The notes under the pieces were generated by a model. It was not told where the DNA came from and did no database searches. It was given only the letters and a program-made list of their open reading frames with translations. A DNA stretch of 6,444 bases from Rubrobacter sp. (GTDB lineage: Bacteria; Actinomycetota; Rubrobacteria; Rubrobacterales; Rubrobacteraceae), in NCBI GenBank assembly GCA_020253895.1, contig JADDKG010000360.1, positions 1 to 6,444 of the forward strand, read 5' to 3'. Both the position numbers and the translations under genes were made by a program. Shown in pieces: positions 5,125 to 6,444 of the stretch. Every line of letters begins with the position of its first letter. The first letter of the stretch is position 1.

Positions 5125-6078
5125 ATGGCGAAGATAGGGTACTTTCTGTCCTGTGAGGAGTGGGGACCGCAGGAGCTGCTGGAGCAGGCCGAGATGGCCG
5201 AGGCGGCCGGCTTCGAGGGGCTTTGGATCTCCGACCACTTCCACCCCTGGAACTCCGAGCAGGGCAACAGCCCCTTTGTCTGGTCGGTGATCGGGGGGCT
5301 ATCCCGGGTCACCTCGCTCCCGGTGACCACCGCGGTAACCTGCCCCACCGTCCGTATACACCCCGCGATCGTCGCCCAGGCGGCGGCCACCTCGGCGGTG
5401 ATGCTGGAGGGCCGCTTCGTGCTGGGGGTGGGCAGCGGCGAGTACCTGAACGAGCACATCCTCGGCGACCGCTGGCCCCCCACCGACGTGCGGCTGGAGA
5501 TGCTGGAGGAGGCCGTGCACGTCATGCGGCTGCTGTGGGAGGGCGGGGTCAAGGACTTCCACGGCAAACACTACACGGTGGAGAACGCCCGCCTGTACAC
5601 CCTCCCCGAAGAACCCCCGCCGGTCTACGTCTCCGGCTTCGGGCCCAAGTCCGTCCGGCTGGCCGGCAGGATCGGCGACGGGTACTGCAGCACCATCCCG
5701 GACGGGGAGCTGGTCTCGCTGTTCCGCTCCTCGGGGGGCGGGGACAAGCCCGCCCAGGCGGGGATGAAGGTCTGCTGGAGCGAGGATGCGGCCCGGGCGC
5801 GCAAGACCGCCCACCGGCTGTGGCCGAACGAGCAGCTGCCCGGCGAGCTGGCGCAGGAGCTGCCCACCCCGCGCCACTTCGAGCAGGCCAGCACGCTGGT
5901 CACGGAGGAGATGGTGGCCAGGGAGGTTCCCTGCGGCCCGGATCCCGAGCTGCACCTGCGGCACATCCGCCGCTACATCGAGGCGGGCTACGACGAGATC
6001 TACATCCAGCAGATCGGCCCGGAGCAGGAGGGCTTCTTCCGGTTCTACGAAACGGAGATCCTGCCGGAGCTCCCCTAG
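5125..6078 (+). CDS. F420-dependent LLM-class oxidoreductase (glucose-6-phosphate dehydrogenase-like subfamily)
   Basis: A 317-residue luciferase-like monooxygenase (LLM) fold protein, a TIM barrel that transfers hydride to or from deazaflavin F420. Resemblance to mycobacterial Fgd1 runs the full length: IGYFLSCEEWGPQELLE (4-20), the SDHFHPW motif (36-42; His38 and Trp42 match Fgd1 His40 and Trp44), VTCPTVRIHPAIVAQAAAT (71-89), GVGSGEYLNE (101-110; Glu110 matches catalytic Glu109), PVYVSGFGPKSVRLAGRIGDG (166-186) and PDPELHLRHIRRYIEAGYDEI (272-292). However, by my hand alignment two lysines of the Fgd1 phosphate pocket (Lys198, Lys259) are not conserved here (around 190-195 and at Gln254), while Arg266 may match Arg283. 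I therefore place it in the family without assigning glucose 6-phosphate as substrate. ATG 5125 has AGGAGGG at 5114-5120 with a 4-base spacer. Its stop is shared with the convergent CapA gene. Only 2 of 14 isoleucines are ATA. Confidence 0.92.
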   Translation: MAKIGYFLSCEEWGPQELLEQAEMAEAAGFEGLWISDHFHPWNSEQGNSPFVWSVIGGLSRVTSLPVTTAVTCPTVRIHPAIVAQAAATSAVMLEGRFVLGVGSGEYLNEHILGDRWPPTDVRLEMLEEAVHVMRLLWEGGVKDFHGKHYTVENARLYTLPEEPPPVYVSGFGPKSVRLAGRIGDGYCSTIPDGELVSLFRSSGGGDKPAQAGMKVCWSEDAARARKTAHRLWPNEQLPGELAQELPTPRHFEQASTLVTEEMVAREVPCGPDPELHLRHIRRYIEAGYDEIYIQQIGPEQEGFFRFYETEILPELP

Positions 6079-6444
6079 GAGGAAGGCTCCCAGAGGAGGC
6101 GGTCCTCCCGCCGCGCCAGGCGGGTGCCCATCTCGGCCGAGAGCCGCTCCATCCGGTCCATGATGGCCTCACGCTCGTCCCCGGCGGCCCGCCGCACCCG
6201 GGCGTACAGCAGCCGGGCCGGGAAGAGCTGGAGCCTCCGCAGACCGCCGCCCCCCACCTCCACCCGGAAGAGGAACGACCAGTCGTTGCGCAGCCGGGGG
6301 TCCACGGCGTAGTCGTCGACGAAGTCGCCGGTGTCGTAGAGGATGGGCCTGCCCCGATAGATCTCGACGCCCTGGAAGATGTGGGCGCTGTGGCCGTAGT
6401 AGACGTCGGCCCCGAGGTCCACGACCGCCCGGGCGAAGCAGATC
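6075..6444 (-). CDS. CapA-family (poly-gamma-glutamate synthesis-like) metallophosphatase-fold protein, C-terminal part
   Basis: The C-terminal 122 residues of a CapA-family protein; the 5' part lies beyond the right edge, so the reading frame enters at base 6443. Typical CapA signatures are visible: AVVDLGADVYYGHSAHIFQG (about 6-25), with GHSAH matching the conserved GHxxH metal-site motif, then GVEIYRGRPILYDTGDFVDD, the equivalent of the family's G-K-x-I-x-Y-x-x-G-N/D-F segment. The family has a calcineurin-like metallophosphatase fold; some members take part in poly-gamma-glutamate capsule export or anchoring, but many lie in genomes without that pathway and their role is unknown. An internal GTG at 6422 is not the true start, as the conserved residues continue upstream of it. 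The tail after about residue 60 is charged and ends EPSS-stop. The gene is convergent with the LLM gene and overlaps it by four bases. Confidence 0.9.
   Translation of the reverse strand, partial: ICFARAVVDLGADVYYGHSAHIFQGVEIYRGRPILYDTGDFVDDYAVDPRLRNDWSFLFRVEVGGGGLRRLQLFPARLLYARVRRAAGDEREAIMDRMERLSAEMGTRLARREDRLLWEPSS

Noticed and set aside
5299..5964. Minus-strand open frames opposite the LLM gene.
   Set aside because: They mirror the LLM codons, with repetitive composition and no motifs.
6076..6086. TAGGAGGAAGG directly after the LLM stop, which looks like a Shine-Dalgarno for another plus-strand gene.
   Set aside because: No suitable start codon follows at a usual distance, and this stretch encodes the end of the CapA protein on the other strand.
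1..6444. RNA genes, CRISPR arrays, insertion sequences, attachment sites or an origin.
   Set aside because: No tRNA-like cloverleaf, regular repeat array, transposase or terminal inverted repeats could be seen by eye.

Overview
The window is a gene-dense (about 70% G+C or more) bacterial chromosome segment with very short intergenic gaps. GTG starts, an F420-type LLM oxidoreductase and frequent use of the AUA isoleucine codon despite the high G+C all point to a deep-branching, probably thermophilic actinobacterium. Rubrobacter is my best guess, but this is an inference from style and gene content, not a database match.

Layout. On the minus strand at the left are an SOS-response-associated peptidase (SRAP/YedK/HMCES family, 579-1241) and, overlapping its stop codon by one base, the first 193 codons of a pseudouridine-5'-phosphate glycosidase (psuG, running off the left edge). 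A 96-bp divergent intergenic region (1242-1337) separates these from a plus-strand series: a stand-alone P-loop kinase that resembles the 5'-kinase domain of T4 polynucleotide kinase (1338-1808), a DUF72/YecE-like protein (1872-2609), a complete PolX DNA polymerase with a C-terminal PHP phosphoesterase (2611-4335), a metallo-beta-lactamase-fold hydrolase (4332-5054), and an F420-dependent LLM-class oxidoreductase (5125-6078). DUF72, polX and the MBL gene are almost fused (1-bp gap, then a 4-bp overlap) and almost certainly form one transcript. A CapA-family protein (minus strand, entering from the right edge) ends inside the stop codon of the LLM gene.

How the genes may fit together. Four or five neighbours act, or plausibly act, on nucleic acids: SRAP caps abasic sites in single-stranded DNA, PolX fills gaps and trims 3' ends, the kinase could phosphorylate 5' ends, and the MBL protein could be a phosphodiesterase. 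DUF72 is of unknown function but is locked into the same operon. This reads as a possible end-healing / base-excision-repair neighbourhood. Each family is known; only the combination is worth a second look. PsuG (pseudouridine catabolism), the LLM oxidoreductase and CapA look like unrelated neighbours. I found no RNA genes, mobile elements, CRISPR arrays or clear rho-independent terminators.
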